From NCBI GenBank assembly GCA_003151425.1, contig PLXO01000045.1, positions 1-38,971 of the forward strand: a DNA stretch of 38,971 bases, written 5' to 3'. Below, one piece after another: positions 26,741 through 35,300 of the stretch. The DNA is from Acetobacteraceae bacterium (GTDB lineage Bacteria; Pseudomonadota; Alphaproteobacteria; Acetobacterales; Acetobacteraceae). Under the pieces are notes generated by a model that searched no databases, was not told where the DNA came from, and saw nothing but the letters and a program-made list of their open reading frames with translations. Position 1 is the stretch's first letter; each line of letters starts with the position of its first letter. A program made the translations under genes and the position numbers.

Positions 26741-27468
26741 ACGCGCTGGAGGCCGAGGGCCTGAACACCTACTACGGCAAGAGCCATATCCTGCACGACG
26801 TCGGCCTGGTCGCCGCCGAGGGCAAGATCACGACATTACTTGGCCGAAACGGCGCCGGCAAAACCACGACGATGAAAACCCTGATGGGCCTGGTGCCGGC
26901 GCGCACCGGGCGGGTGCGGGTGTTCGGCACGGAGACCACGCGCATGCCGCCGTATCGCATCGTCGCACTGGGTGTCGGCTATGTGCCGGAGGGTCGTCGC
27001 ATCTTCCCGAACCTGACGGTGGACGAGAACCTGCGCGTGCCGCTGGAGCGACCCGGTCCGTGGACGATGGAGCGGGTCTACCAGTTGTTCCCGCGTCTGG
27101 CGTCGCGCAAGACGAACCGCGGCCGGCAGCTCTCCGGCGGCGAGCAGGAGATGCTTTCGATCGCTCGCGCGCTGCTGATCAATCCGCGCCTGCTGATCCT
27201 GGATGAACCCTCGCAGGGGCTGGCCCCGCTGATCGTGCGCGAGGTGTTCCGCATCGTTTCGCAGATGCGTGCCGACGGCATCTCCGTGCTGCTGGTCGAG
27301 CAGAATGTGCGCGCCAGCCTGGAAATCGCCGACGACGCCTACGTGCTGGAAAATGGCGAGATGGTTTATTCCGGGCCCGCTGCCGAGCTCGCGGCCGACG
27401 AGGAGCGCATCCAGGCATTGGCCGGCGCGTCCGCCGAGGAGTGGTCGCTGGACGACGCGCCGGCGTAA
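26737..27468 (+). CDS. livF: Branched-chain amino acid-type ABC ATPase, LivF
   Basis: This 243-residue second ATPase has GRNGAGKTT at residues 36-44, signature LSGGEQEM, Walker B LILDEPSQGLAP and the family segment GVGYVPEGRRIFPNLTV. ATG 26737 overlaps the livG stop by four bases. It is the last gene of the operon and is followed by a palindromic repeat at the convergent junction. Confidence 0.95.
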   Translation: MNALEAEGLNTYYGKSHILHDVGLVAAEGKITTLLGRNGAGKTTTMKTLMGLVPARTGRVRVFGTETTRMPPYRIVALGVGYVPEGRRIFPNLTVDENLRVPLERPGPWTMERVYQLFPRLASRKTNRGRQLSGGEQEMLSIARALLINPRLLILDEPSQGLAPLIVREVFRIVSQMRADGISVLLVEQNVRASLEIADDAYVLENGEMVYSGPAAELAADEERIQALAGASAEEWSLDDAPA

Positions 27469-27489
27469 CGCGCCGGCATTAGCGCGCCA

Positions 27490-27549
27490 GCGAAGGGCGG
27501 AAACGCATTGGCCCGGACTTGATCCGAGGGCTAGCCCTTCCGCCGTCGC
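27490..27549. repeat. Palindromic GGCGGAA/TTCCGCC repeat between convergent genes
   Basis: GCGAAGGGCGGAA at the left pairs imperfectly with CCCTTCCGCCGTCGC at the right. An inner CGGACTTGATCCG palindrome matches the one at 1911-1923. It is a short member of the repeat family at 1888-2093. It fills the gap between livF and the convergent repeat-protein gene and probably forms the 3' end of both transcripts. Confidence 0.6.
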
Positions 27550-27550
27550 T

Positions 27551-28165
27551 CTAGCGCCTCCGCGGCGATCCCACCAGGTCGGATCGCCCGACCAGATCGG
27601 AGCGTCCCACCAGATCGGACCGGCCGACCAGATCGGATCGACCGACCAGGTCCGACCTTCCCACCAGGTCGGAGCGGCCGGTGATGTTGTTGTCGCCGCC
27701 CATCTCCGGGCTCAGGAAAATATCGCGCATCCAGCCGATCGTTACGTCGATGCGCACGCTCATGTCCAACTGGTCGACCGACCACATGCGGATTTCCTGG
27801 ACGAAGCTTTCGTCCTGGAATTCCACGCCGCTCTGATCCATCGACAGTGGGGTTGCGATCCCCGCCGGCATCGGATTGCCCGGGCCCCACACAAGCAGCA
27901 CCGTCGGGGCGGTCAGCTTGAAGTAATTGCCCAAGTAGCTGAACCCGTAGATCCGCGCGAGACCAAACACGTCCGCATCGGGGATCTTGGTTTTTGCCTT
28001 CTCGGCAGCCGCCTTGCTGGCGGTCGCTTGGGCCAGCCTGATGACCAGCGGATTTGTCGAGGATGCACCGAGCCCGAGATCGTTGATCTCAAGGCCGGAA
28101 AATGGCCGCCCGAACAGCCGGATGGTAGACGGCGCCAGTAGCGCCTCGGTCAGTGTCGCCCCCAT
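27551..28165 (-). CDS. Unrecognised 204-aa protein with six C-terminal GRSDLV repeats (candidate YcaO/TfuA substrate)
   Basis: I do not recognise the family. Residues 1-162 look like a folded domain with no signal peptide or membrane span. It contains LFGRPFSGLEINDLGLGAS, a charged Ala/Lys helix near 45-62, and aromatic/hydrophobic strands such as FGLARIYGFSYLGNYFKL. Residues 163-198 are six perfect GRSDLV hexapeptides, and the end is GSPRRR. ATG 28165 has GGAGG about 7 bases upstream. It is the last gene on the minus strand after YcaO, TfuA and an HExxH protein, with a 120-base gap. Repeated, invariant short peptides at a C-terminus beside a YcaO-TfuA pair suggest a modified-peptide precursor with multiple cores. 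A structural or binding role for the repeats remains possible. Confidence 0.75.
   Translation of the reverse strand: MGATLTEALLAPSTIRLFGRPFSGLEINDLGLGASSTNPLVIRLAQATASKAAAEKAKTKIPDADVFGLARIYGFSYLGNYFKLTAPTVLLVWGPGNPMPAGIATPLSMDQSGVEFQDESFVQEIRMWSVDQLDMSVRIDVTIGWMRDIFLSPEMGGDNNITGRSDLVGRSDLVGRSDLVGRSDLVGRSDLVGRSDLVGSPRRR
27571..27678 (-). repeat. 18-bp tandem array, 6 units, encoding (GRSDLV)6
   Basis: Six contiguous 18-base units start at 27571, 27589, 27607, 27625, 27643 and 27661. All encode exactly GRSDLV, yet the codons differ between units. Gly uses all four codons, Arg uses CGC, CGA, CGG and AGG, Ser TCC or TCG, Asp GAC or GAT, and Val GTG or GTC. Synonymous change without amino-acid change points to purifying selection on the peptide. 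No spacers exist, so this is not a CRISPR array. Confidence 0.95.
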
Positions 28166-28285
28166 CGTCGCCTCCCTGTCACTTGATGTTCCGCGGCCAG
28201 TCTAGCATCGTGTCCGTTGCATTTGAAGCGGCATTTCGTCCTTGAAATGGTGGATCGACATGTCACCACCTTCATGAGGTGGCGC

Positions 28286-29689
28286 CTATCCCGGCCGGGC
28301 TCGGTGCGAATGCGGCATCAGTCGATGCGCCGCGATAAAGGCGAACGCATCGCAGCAGGCGCGATCGGGGCCGGGGTTCGGTACCTCCGCCACATATAGC
28401 CGCCCGCGCTGCTCGCCCGAAGCGGACTGACGAGGACTGCCCCGGCCGGGCGCCACGGCGATCCCCAGTGCCGGGCGCGGATCGATGCCACGCCACAGAA
28501 AATGGTCGAGCAGCGCTGGCAGATGCCGCGTCTGCCCCAGCGCGGCGGCCGCCTCGAGGAAGCGCGCGGCAACGATTGGGAAGCTCAGCGTCTCCGGCCG
28601 CACGGTCAGGATGACATGCGCCATGCAGCGCGCCACGATGTGCCTTGCGTCGTCCAATGCGGTGTGAAAACCCTGCGCGAACCGCGCCCACGCGGCGGCG
28701 GAGGTGCTGTGCACCGCGTCCATCGTTCGTTCCACTTCCGCACGCGACCAGCCCCGTGCATCCGCCTCCGGCGGAATCAGCCCTCGTTCGGCCAATCCGT
28801 CTTGGTAGAGCTCGACCAGGCCATCGAAGATCGCCCCGGTCAGCGGCTCGGCGATCGCGTGCTGGTTGCGATGTTGGCCGGTCGGGTCGATCCAGCTTCC
28901 GTCCGGCGCCATGTGCAGACCGACGACATCCGCCAGCGTCCTGGTGTTGGACGCGAGCCGCACCTGCTCGGTGTCGGAGATCGCGCCGATCCGATTGACG
29001 ATGTTGAGCACATAGAGATTGCCCGCGGTCTGCGTCAGCAACCGGCGCGTCACCGAAGGGATCTCCATCACCCCGATCAGCGCGATAAGGTCGGAGAACG
29101 ATTCATGAAATGCCAGGAATGGCTCCGATACATCGCCTTCCGCCGGCACGCCGATCATCGAGAACATGATGGCATGGCCCGTCTCGTGTGCGATCACGTC
29201 GAAATTCAGGCAGAACGGCTGCTCGCGCCCGGAATGACTCGGCTTCTCGCCCATCTCGATGAAGCCGGGACCGGAATGGGCGTTTTGCCATTGCACGAAC
29301 GGAATAAGCTCCAGGCGCGGGATGCGCGGCGCGTGCCACCACACCACCTTGCGTCCCAGGTAGAATTCCCAGATATCGAGTGTGTGGCGCACCGTCCCAT
29401 ACAGATGCGCGGCCAGGAATTCGGGTGCATCCGTCGGGATATGGTCGAAATGGCCCTGCGGTCCCGGCAACGCCGGCGGATAGGTCGGACCGCGGAACGG
29501 TGGCATGCTCGACGGCGGCTCGTACGGATCGGCCTTGCGAAGCGGGTGCACCGCGTACATCCAGGGATCCGATGGTCCCGGGCCGATGGTGCCCGGCGGC
29601 AGCGATAGCTCGACGGTTTCCGGCTCGGCGTAGCCCGCCGCGTAGGCGGGGAACAGCCGGAAGCGCGTGCCGCCCATCGATGCTGTCAT
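28286..29689 (-). CDS. Thermolysin-like (M4-type, gluzincin) zinc metallopeptidase, cytoplasmic
   Basis: This 467-residue protein contains DVIAHETGHAI, with the zinc motif HETGH at residues 168-172. The segment FHESFSD (194-200) follows, where Glu196 is placed like the third zinc ligand of M4 peptidases. HAIAEPLTGAIFDG (277-290) aligns with the region of the catalytic His in thermolysin relatives. The preceding HTLDIWEFYLGRKVVWW also resembles M4 proteins. There is no signal peptide or propeptide, so it should act in the cytoplasm. ATG 29689 overlaps the TfuA stop (ATGA). Position after YcaO and TfuA and before the repeat protein suggests leader removal or cutting between repeats. It could also be an inactive scaffold. 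Confidence 0.75.
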   Translation of the reverse strand: MTASMGGTRFRLFPAYAAGYAEPETVELSLPPGTIGPGPSDPWMYAVHPLRKADPYEPPSSMPPFRGPTYPPALPGPQGHFDHIPTDAPEFLAAHLYGTVRHTLDIWEFYLGRKVVWWHAPRIPRLELIPFVQWQNAHSGPGFIEMGEKPSHSGREQPFCLNFDVIAHETGHAIMFSMIGVPAEGDVSEPFLAFHESFSDLIALIGVMEIPSVTRRLLTQTAGNLYVLNIVNRIGAISDTEQVRLASNTRTLADVVGLHMAPDGSWIDPTGQHRNQHAIAEPLTGAIFDGLVELYQDGLAERGLIPPEADARGWSRAEVERTMDAVHSTSAAAWARFAQGFHTALDDARHIVARCMAHVILTVRPETLSFPIVAARFLEAAAALGQTRHLPALLDHFLWRGIDPRPALGIAVAPGRGSPRQSASGEQRGRLYVAEVPNPGPDRACCDAFAFIAAHRLMPHSHRARPG

Positions 29690-31029
29690 CGCGTGGCCTC
29701 CGCGAACAGATAATCGCGCCAGACCGCATGCGTAAAGACCTGATGGTTGGCCCAGCCCTGTTCGCGTGCCCAGACCGGGATCGAGTGGGGCAGGGGCTCC
29801 CCCAAGCGCCGGGCGAAATACCAGTCGAGCACCGCCGCCATCGCCGGGCCGGTTGGCGGCGTCGCGGCCCGATCGGCCAGCGCTGCCTGCTTTGCCCGCG
29901 CCCGCTCCAGCAGCGGCGCGAATTGCCCGGCCAGCCGCAGGTGCTCCAGCATCGCGGTCTGCAGTTCCGGCCCCGACCGTTGTGCCGCCGCGTCCAGCGC
30001 CGCCTCGCGCCCCAACAGTTGCTCCAGCGCCGCCGCGTCGAGCGCGTTCCGTTGCATCCACGCGTCGAGATCGGCGCGGCTCCACAGGCCCTGCCGCGCG
30101 CGGAACCGATCGAGTGTCACGGGGATGTCCGCAGGTTCGATCGGTGCCATCATCCGCCCCAGCACGGCCCGCTCCGCAGCCAGCCGCGCGGGCGGATTGA
30201 GTCGCAACTCTTGCAGTACTAAGTCATGCGCTCCGTCCGGGACCGCCGCCGCGCGGACGAACTGCTCCCATACCAGCGCGCGCTCGAAACGGAACGGCGC
30301 GCGGAAGGGCGGCGGATCGCGCGCCAGCAGCCGCCCGAGGTCTTCCAGCATGGCCATCGCATCCAGGCGCTTCTGCGCCACGCGATTGCCGGCTAGCCAG
30401 TCAATCAGCCGCGTCGCCGAGGCTTCGCCCAGGGTCGCGCGCACCTCCTGGTTCAATCGGATGAAGCTGCGCGCGGGGAAGTGCAGGGACTTCATCGCCG
30501 CGACAAGTGTCCTGCGGCTGTCGCGATCGATCACGCCGGCGACCTCAGCCGCCCCCAGGCTCGCGCGCAGGTCGACCATCGCGTCGGACATCGCCGCGCC
30601 GCCGGCCTCCGTCGGTGCGTGGATCACCGCCACCTCGTCGTCGTCCTCGAAGAGCGTGTCGTCGCCCGGCCAGCATCCCGCGCGATACGCCTCGAAGATC
30701 GCACCGACGCCGCGCATGCCGAACGGGACCAGCTCGGCCGCGCGCAACGCGCCCATCGACGCGGCGCCGAACACGTGAACCCCTTCGCTGAGCGCCCACA
30801 ATATCTCGCGGTGCCACACCGCCGGCACATCGAGGAACACGCCGTCGATCAGCCCGATCGCGCGCGGCCGATGCGTTCGCACCGCGCGGAACACGTCGCC
30901 CTGCCGCGCCGGTGGCAGGAAGTTCGCGTCCAGCACTGCAACGGCGTCCAGTCGCGGAATGATCGCGTCCAGCGCCGCAGCGGCGTCAGCTCGCGGCAAG
31001 GTCGGGCCGAGAAAGACGACAGCGTTCAC
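29686..31029 (-). CDS. TfuA-like protein with long C-terminal extension
   Basis: This 447-residue protein starts at GTG 31029, overlapping the YcaO stop (GTGA). The N-terminal 150 residues match the TfuA core: VVFLGPTLP at the start, LPPARQGDVFRA (38-49), IGLIDGVFLDVPAVWHREIL (58-77), VFGAASMGALRAAEL (86-100) and DDEVAVIHAP (130-139). In characterised systems TfuA partners YcaO and helps deliver sulfur for thioamide formation. Residues from about 180 to 447 form a mostly helical, Arg- and Leu-rich extension of unknown role, which may recruit the substrate or protease. The longer ORF upstream of GTG 31029 overlaps YcaO and is not coding. Confidence 0.9.
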   Translation of the reverse strand: MNAVVFLGPTLPRADAAAALDAIIPRLDAVAVLDANFLPPARQGDVFRAVRTHRPRAIGLIDGVFLDVPAVWHREILWALSEGVHVFGAASMGALRAAELVPFGMRGVGAIFEAYRAGCWPGDDTLFEDDDEVAVIHAPTEAGGAAMSDAMVDLRASLGAAEVAGVIDRDSRRTLVAAMKSLHFPARSFIRLNQEVRATLGEASATRLIDWLAGNRVAQKRLDAMAMLEDLGRLLARDPPPFRAPFRFERALVWEQFVRAAAVPDGAHDLVLQELRLNPPARLAAERAVLGRMMAPIEPADIPVTLDRFRARQGLWSRADLDAWMQRNALDAAALEQLLGREAALDAAAQRSGPELQTAMLEHLRLAGQFAPLLERARAKQAALADRAATPPTGPAMAAVLDWYFARRLGEPLPHSIPVWAREQGWANHQVFTHAVWRDYLFAEATR

Positions 31030-32246
31030 CACATCACCGCCCGCGCCCTGGCGCCCGGCGTGTAGGCGCCGCCCTCCGGCGTCCACGGTCCTTCCATCCC
31101 CGGCACAATCACACGCGCGACGGGAATGCCGAATTCGTCCTGGCTCAGATCGACATAGGCGACCTGGCGCAGCCCGGCGGCGTCGAGCCGCGCCAGCACG
31201 GTATCCAGATCGTACCGCAGCGTCGGGCCGGCACAGCTTGGCGCATACTGGAACGACCACCGTGCCGGCGTGCGCATCCATTGACCCGCCATGTCCAGCC
31301 GATCCGCCCGCGCAACATCGCCATAGCCATCCGGCGCGAAGTCGTCCCGCGCCCCGGAAATCCGCGTCAGCCGTGCCTGCGCCGCCTCGCTCAGCGCGCG
31401 CGACAACGCGATATCACGATCGGCGTGACAGCCGGACCCGAGTTCCGGTTCCACGCCATCAGTCCCGCCCGGCGCCATCGCCAGCGCAACAAAGCAAGGC
31501 AGCCCGATGTCCGACGTGACGTCCCAGACCCCCACCGCGACCCGGGCCGCCCGATAGTGCGCCAGCAGCCCCGCACTTTCCTCGCCGTCGATGCTGTCCA
31601 ACGCCACCGCGCGCCCATCGCGCGCCCGCCCGCCGCCAGCGCGCCACAGCGCGATCGCGTCGCGTTCCACCACCTCATACAGCCCGTGCAGCACCGCTTC
31701 CAGCCAATGGTTGCCCGACGCTAAACCGTTAGTCGTGGCCTGGAAAAATCCGCTCCCCGCCGGCGCCGGATGGGTGTAGTCGGCGGTTACCAGCTCGTGC
31801 GGCACAAACAACGTTCCGCGACCCATCAGTTCGCGCGCTTGGACCCACAGGATGCGCGCATGGCCCAACGTGCGGCCATCAGCGCGCGGCAGCGTTGCCG
31901 GATCGGCCGCGTCCGCCAGTTCGTCATGTGCGGCCAGCCGCAGCGGCAGCGTCATCGTTTCGGCATGAAATGTTTCCACTGCTTCCATCACCGCCGACGC
32001 CTTGGCCGCATCCAGCGTGACGCCCTTGCCCTGGTGCACTGCGATGGAGCGCGAGTTCGGTCGCGTCGCCGCCACCACTGGAATCCCGAGGACATCCAGA
32101 CCGGTCAGCACGGCCACGCGCGTGATGCCCATGCGCGGTGCCAACGGTAGCACGCGTGCCAGCGTCGTTGCCGGATCGACGACGCGATGGGTGCCGGCGC
32201 GGTAGTGCTTCGTGCCGTCCCCGGTCGTCGCATCGGGTTCGGTCAT
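31026..32246 (-). CDS. YcaO-domain protein (ATP-dependent peptide backbone modification)
   Basis: This 406-residue YcaO enzyme belongs to the family that uses ATP to activate peptide amide bonds for cyclodehydration, thioamidation or amidine formation. The ATP/Mg landmarks are visible: HQGKG (71-75), SAVMEAVE (84-91), TTNGLASG (171-178) and EAVLHGLYEVVERDA (183-197). The C-terminus ends GARARAVMW and lacks the proline-rich PxPxP tail typical of azoline-forming YcaO proteins, which fits a TfuA-dependent type. It starts at ATG 32246, 77 bases after the stop of the regulator-like gene. It is translationally coupled to TfuA. No separate leader-binding (E1-like or PqqD-like) protein is encoded nearby. 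Confidence 0.93.
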   Translation of the reverse strand: MTEPDATTGDGTKHYRAGTHRVVDPATTLARVLPLAPRMGITRVAVLTGLDVLGIPVVAATRPNSRSIAVHQGKGVTLDAAKASAVMEAVETFHAETMTLPLRLAAHDELADAADPATLPRADGRTLGHARILWVQARELMGRGTLFVPHELVTADYTHPAPAGSGFFQATTNGLASGNHWLEAVLHGLYEVVERDAIALWRAGGGRARDGRAVALDSIDGEESAGLLAHYRAARVAVGVWDVTSDIGLPCFVALAMAPGGTDGVEPELGSGCHADRDIALSRALSEAAQARLTRISGARDDFAPDGYGDVARADRLDMAGQWMRTPARWSFQYAPSCAGPTLRYDLDTVLARLDAAGLRQVAYVDLSQDEFGIPVARVIVPGMEGPWTPEGGAYTPGARARAVMW

Positions 32247-32323
32247 TGCGTGCAGGATCGTTTCGCGACGTCGCGGGCGGTCATGATCCCTGTCGGATGC
32301 CTCGTTCGTTTCTCGGCGTCTTC

Positions 32324-35300
32324 TCAGGCTACCATCACGCGCCCCGCCAATGCACGCGCCGCAGCCAGGTCGGGACCAGCGTCATCCTCGCCGATGCGTG
32401 CCAGCGCCAGCCGAAGCCGTTCGCCCGCCGGTCGCGCGCCGTCTTCCCGCAACGCGAGCCGTGCGGCTGTCGTGGCAATGCGCAGCCCGAGCATCGGTAC
32501 GTCCTGCCCCTGGGCAAGCCGCTCGGCCTCCTGCAAAATCGATGCGGCCTCGTCCGTCGCCTGCGGATCCGCCGCCAGCGTAACGTCCGCCAGCACGCGC
32601 ACCAGTTCCGGCATCCAGAAGCCGAAGCCGCGCTCGGCGAAAGCCAGACGCTCGCGTCGCAGCATCTCCGCCGCCTGCTCAGCCTGTCCGGCCGCCGTCA
32701 TCGCCTCCGCGCGCAGGCACAGATACAGCGAGAAATCCTCCATCGTTCCGATATCCTGCTGGCGGGCAAAGCCATCCTCCAGGATGCGCAAGCCACCGAT
32801 CGGATCGCCGAGCATTGCCGCGCTCCAGCCGCGGAAGATCAGCCCCTTGGCGCGATGATCCCGCAGATCGAGCTCGGACGTCAGGGTGACCAGCTCGCCG
32901 GCGAGCGTGAACACCGTATCGAACTCGCGTCGATACACGCGGTGCAGCAGACGCATATCCATCGCGTGCAGCCGCGTGCCGAGATGATCCAGCGTGTCAG
33001 CCCACGCCAGCGCGCGGCGCTCGCTCTCCAGCGCACTGACCGGCCGGCCTTGCATCCAGCGGACCTGCGCCAGCTCGCCATGGGCGCAGACGCAGGCGTC
33101 ATGATTGCCATACAGCCCCGCGTGCTGGCGAAAATCGCCGGTGCCATAGATCGCCAGGCCCGCTTCGATGTGGTCACAACAGCGGGCGAAGTCGCCGGCG
33201 GCGTAGTCCGTCGCCCAGTTGCAATGATGCGCCTGCAGCAACAGCTCGGCGTCGGCGCGCACCACCGCGCGATCGAGCAACGCCGCGGCACGCTGCCGCT
33301 TTTCGCGAAAGTCGTGCGACAGCCGCCACCAGCCCCAGTAGATCGGGAAATGCGACGGGTCTTCCGCCATATCGTTGCACAATGCATAGGCGTTGGCGTA
33401 CAGTTCCTGTGTTTCCGTCGCGCCCGGACCGCGCAGCGCGATCAGCGCGGGGCCGAGCAGTGCCATCAGTGCCACCCGCAGGTCGAGCACGTTGCGACTC
33501 GCCGGCAGCCGCTCGAGCCCCGACAGGCCGCGACGCAGCATGCGCGTCGCCTCGGTCAGCGCCGAGCGCGCCAAGCTGCGCCGTGCCGCCTCCAGCCACA
33601 GCGAGGCGGCTTCCTCCGCCTGCCCGGCCTCGGTCAGGTGCAGCGCCAGCAGTTCGGGCTGTTGCGTCGCTAGCGATGGATCACGCCGCTGCAAGGCCCG
33701 GGCGACGCGCAGATGCAGCAACTGGCGGTCGTCGCGCAGCAGGCTGTCATAAGCGGCATCGCGCAGCAGCGCATGGGTGAAGCTGTAGCCGTCTTCGCCG
33801 CCCACGGTGTCAGGATACAGAACGCCGGCCTCCACCAACGTCGCCAACGGCTGGTTCAGCGCCTCGGGCGGCATCGCGGCGACGGCGGAAAGCACGTCGC
33901 GTCGCACGCTGCGCCCGACCACCGCGGCAATCTGCGCCACGTCCTTGGCGATACCGGAACGATCGAGTCGCGCCATCAGCGATTCATGCAACGACGCCGG
34001 AATCGCCTGCTCGGAAATCTCGAACAGCGCGCCGTCGGAACCGGCTTCCGCCTCTGCCAGCAGCACCAGGCGGCCGACCTCCTCGATGAACAGCGGCACG
34101 CCGTCGGTCTTGCGCGCGATCATCCGGGCGAGCGGCGGCGGCACGGTCCGGCCACCGAACAGACTTTGCACCATGACATCGACATCGGCCGGCGACAGCG
34201 ACTTGAGCTGCAGCACCATCGTGTCGCGACCGCGGATCCATGGCGCCTCGAAACCATCGCGCGCAGTCAGCACCAGCAACAGTTTGCTTTCGACGATGTC
34301 GGCGATCAGCCGGTCGAGCAGCTCGCGCGAGGTCGGATCGAACCAGTGCAGATCCTCGATCACCAGACACAGTGGCCGCGACTCGGCCATCAGGCGGAAC
34401 TGGGCGTGCAGAATTGACAGCAGCCGTTCGCGCAGCACCGCGGGCGGCAGCAGTGGCGCCGGAAATTCCGACGGGATCCCCAGCAGCTCGGCCAGCAGCG
34501 GCAGCGCGTCCGCGTTGTCCGCCTCGCTGCCGGCAAGCGTCGCGGCAAGCTTGCGCTGCTGCACCGCAGTCGACTCGGCCGCGTCGATCTTTGCGAGGTG
34601 ACGCAACAGCAGGATAACCGGATAGAGCGGGCTGTCCTCGTCGAAGGCCGAGCCGGAGATCCTCTCCGCGCGAATATTCGGCCGCTCGGTCAGGAAATGT
34701 TCGACGAGGCGGGACTTGCCGATGCCGCCACCACCCACCAGCAGCACAACATTGCCTTCACCGCTCTGTGCGCGCGCCCAACGTTCGGTCAGCACCGCGG
34801 ACTCGGCCTGACGATCGAAGAACGGAGTGAGCCGCGCCGGGCGGCGCGATGATGGGGCGCGCTGACCGTCGGTGATGTCGTCGCGCACAAGCCACGCGCG
34901 GTGGTGCTGAACAAACCCGCGCACCTCGTTGCTGCCAAGGTCCTCGCACTGGAACAGCCCGCGCACCCGGGCCTCGGTCTCCTCGGCGATGACGACGCCA
35001 CCAGGTGGTGCGAGGCCCTGCAGCCGCGCCGCGAGATTTGGCGTCGAGCCGATGATCGAGCGGCGATCGGCTTCGCCGCCGGCGAACAGGTCGGAGACGA
35101 TCACGCGCCCCGTGGCGATGCCAATGCGCACCGCGAGCGGCACACCGGCCGGTGTGGCAACCGTTCCGATTCCGCGCACGATGTCGAGCGCCGCCCGTAC
35201 CGCGCGCTCCGGATCGTTCTCGTTGGCGACCGGATAGCAGAAATAGGCGAGAATGCCGTCGCCCACCAGGCGTGCAATCAAGCCGCCATAGCGCATGATC

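Noticed and set aside
27571..27678. CRISPR-like direct repeats
   Set aside because: Units are contiguous 18-mers without spacers and are in-frame codons of a protein.
31030..31281. N-terminal extension of TfuA upstream of GTG 31029
   Set aside because: It would overlap YcaO extensively and has shadow-frame composition; the GTGA overlap gives a natural start at the TfuA core.
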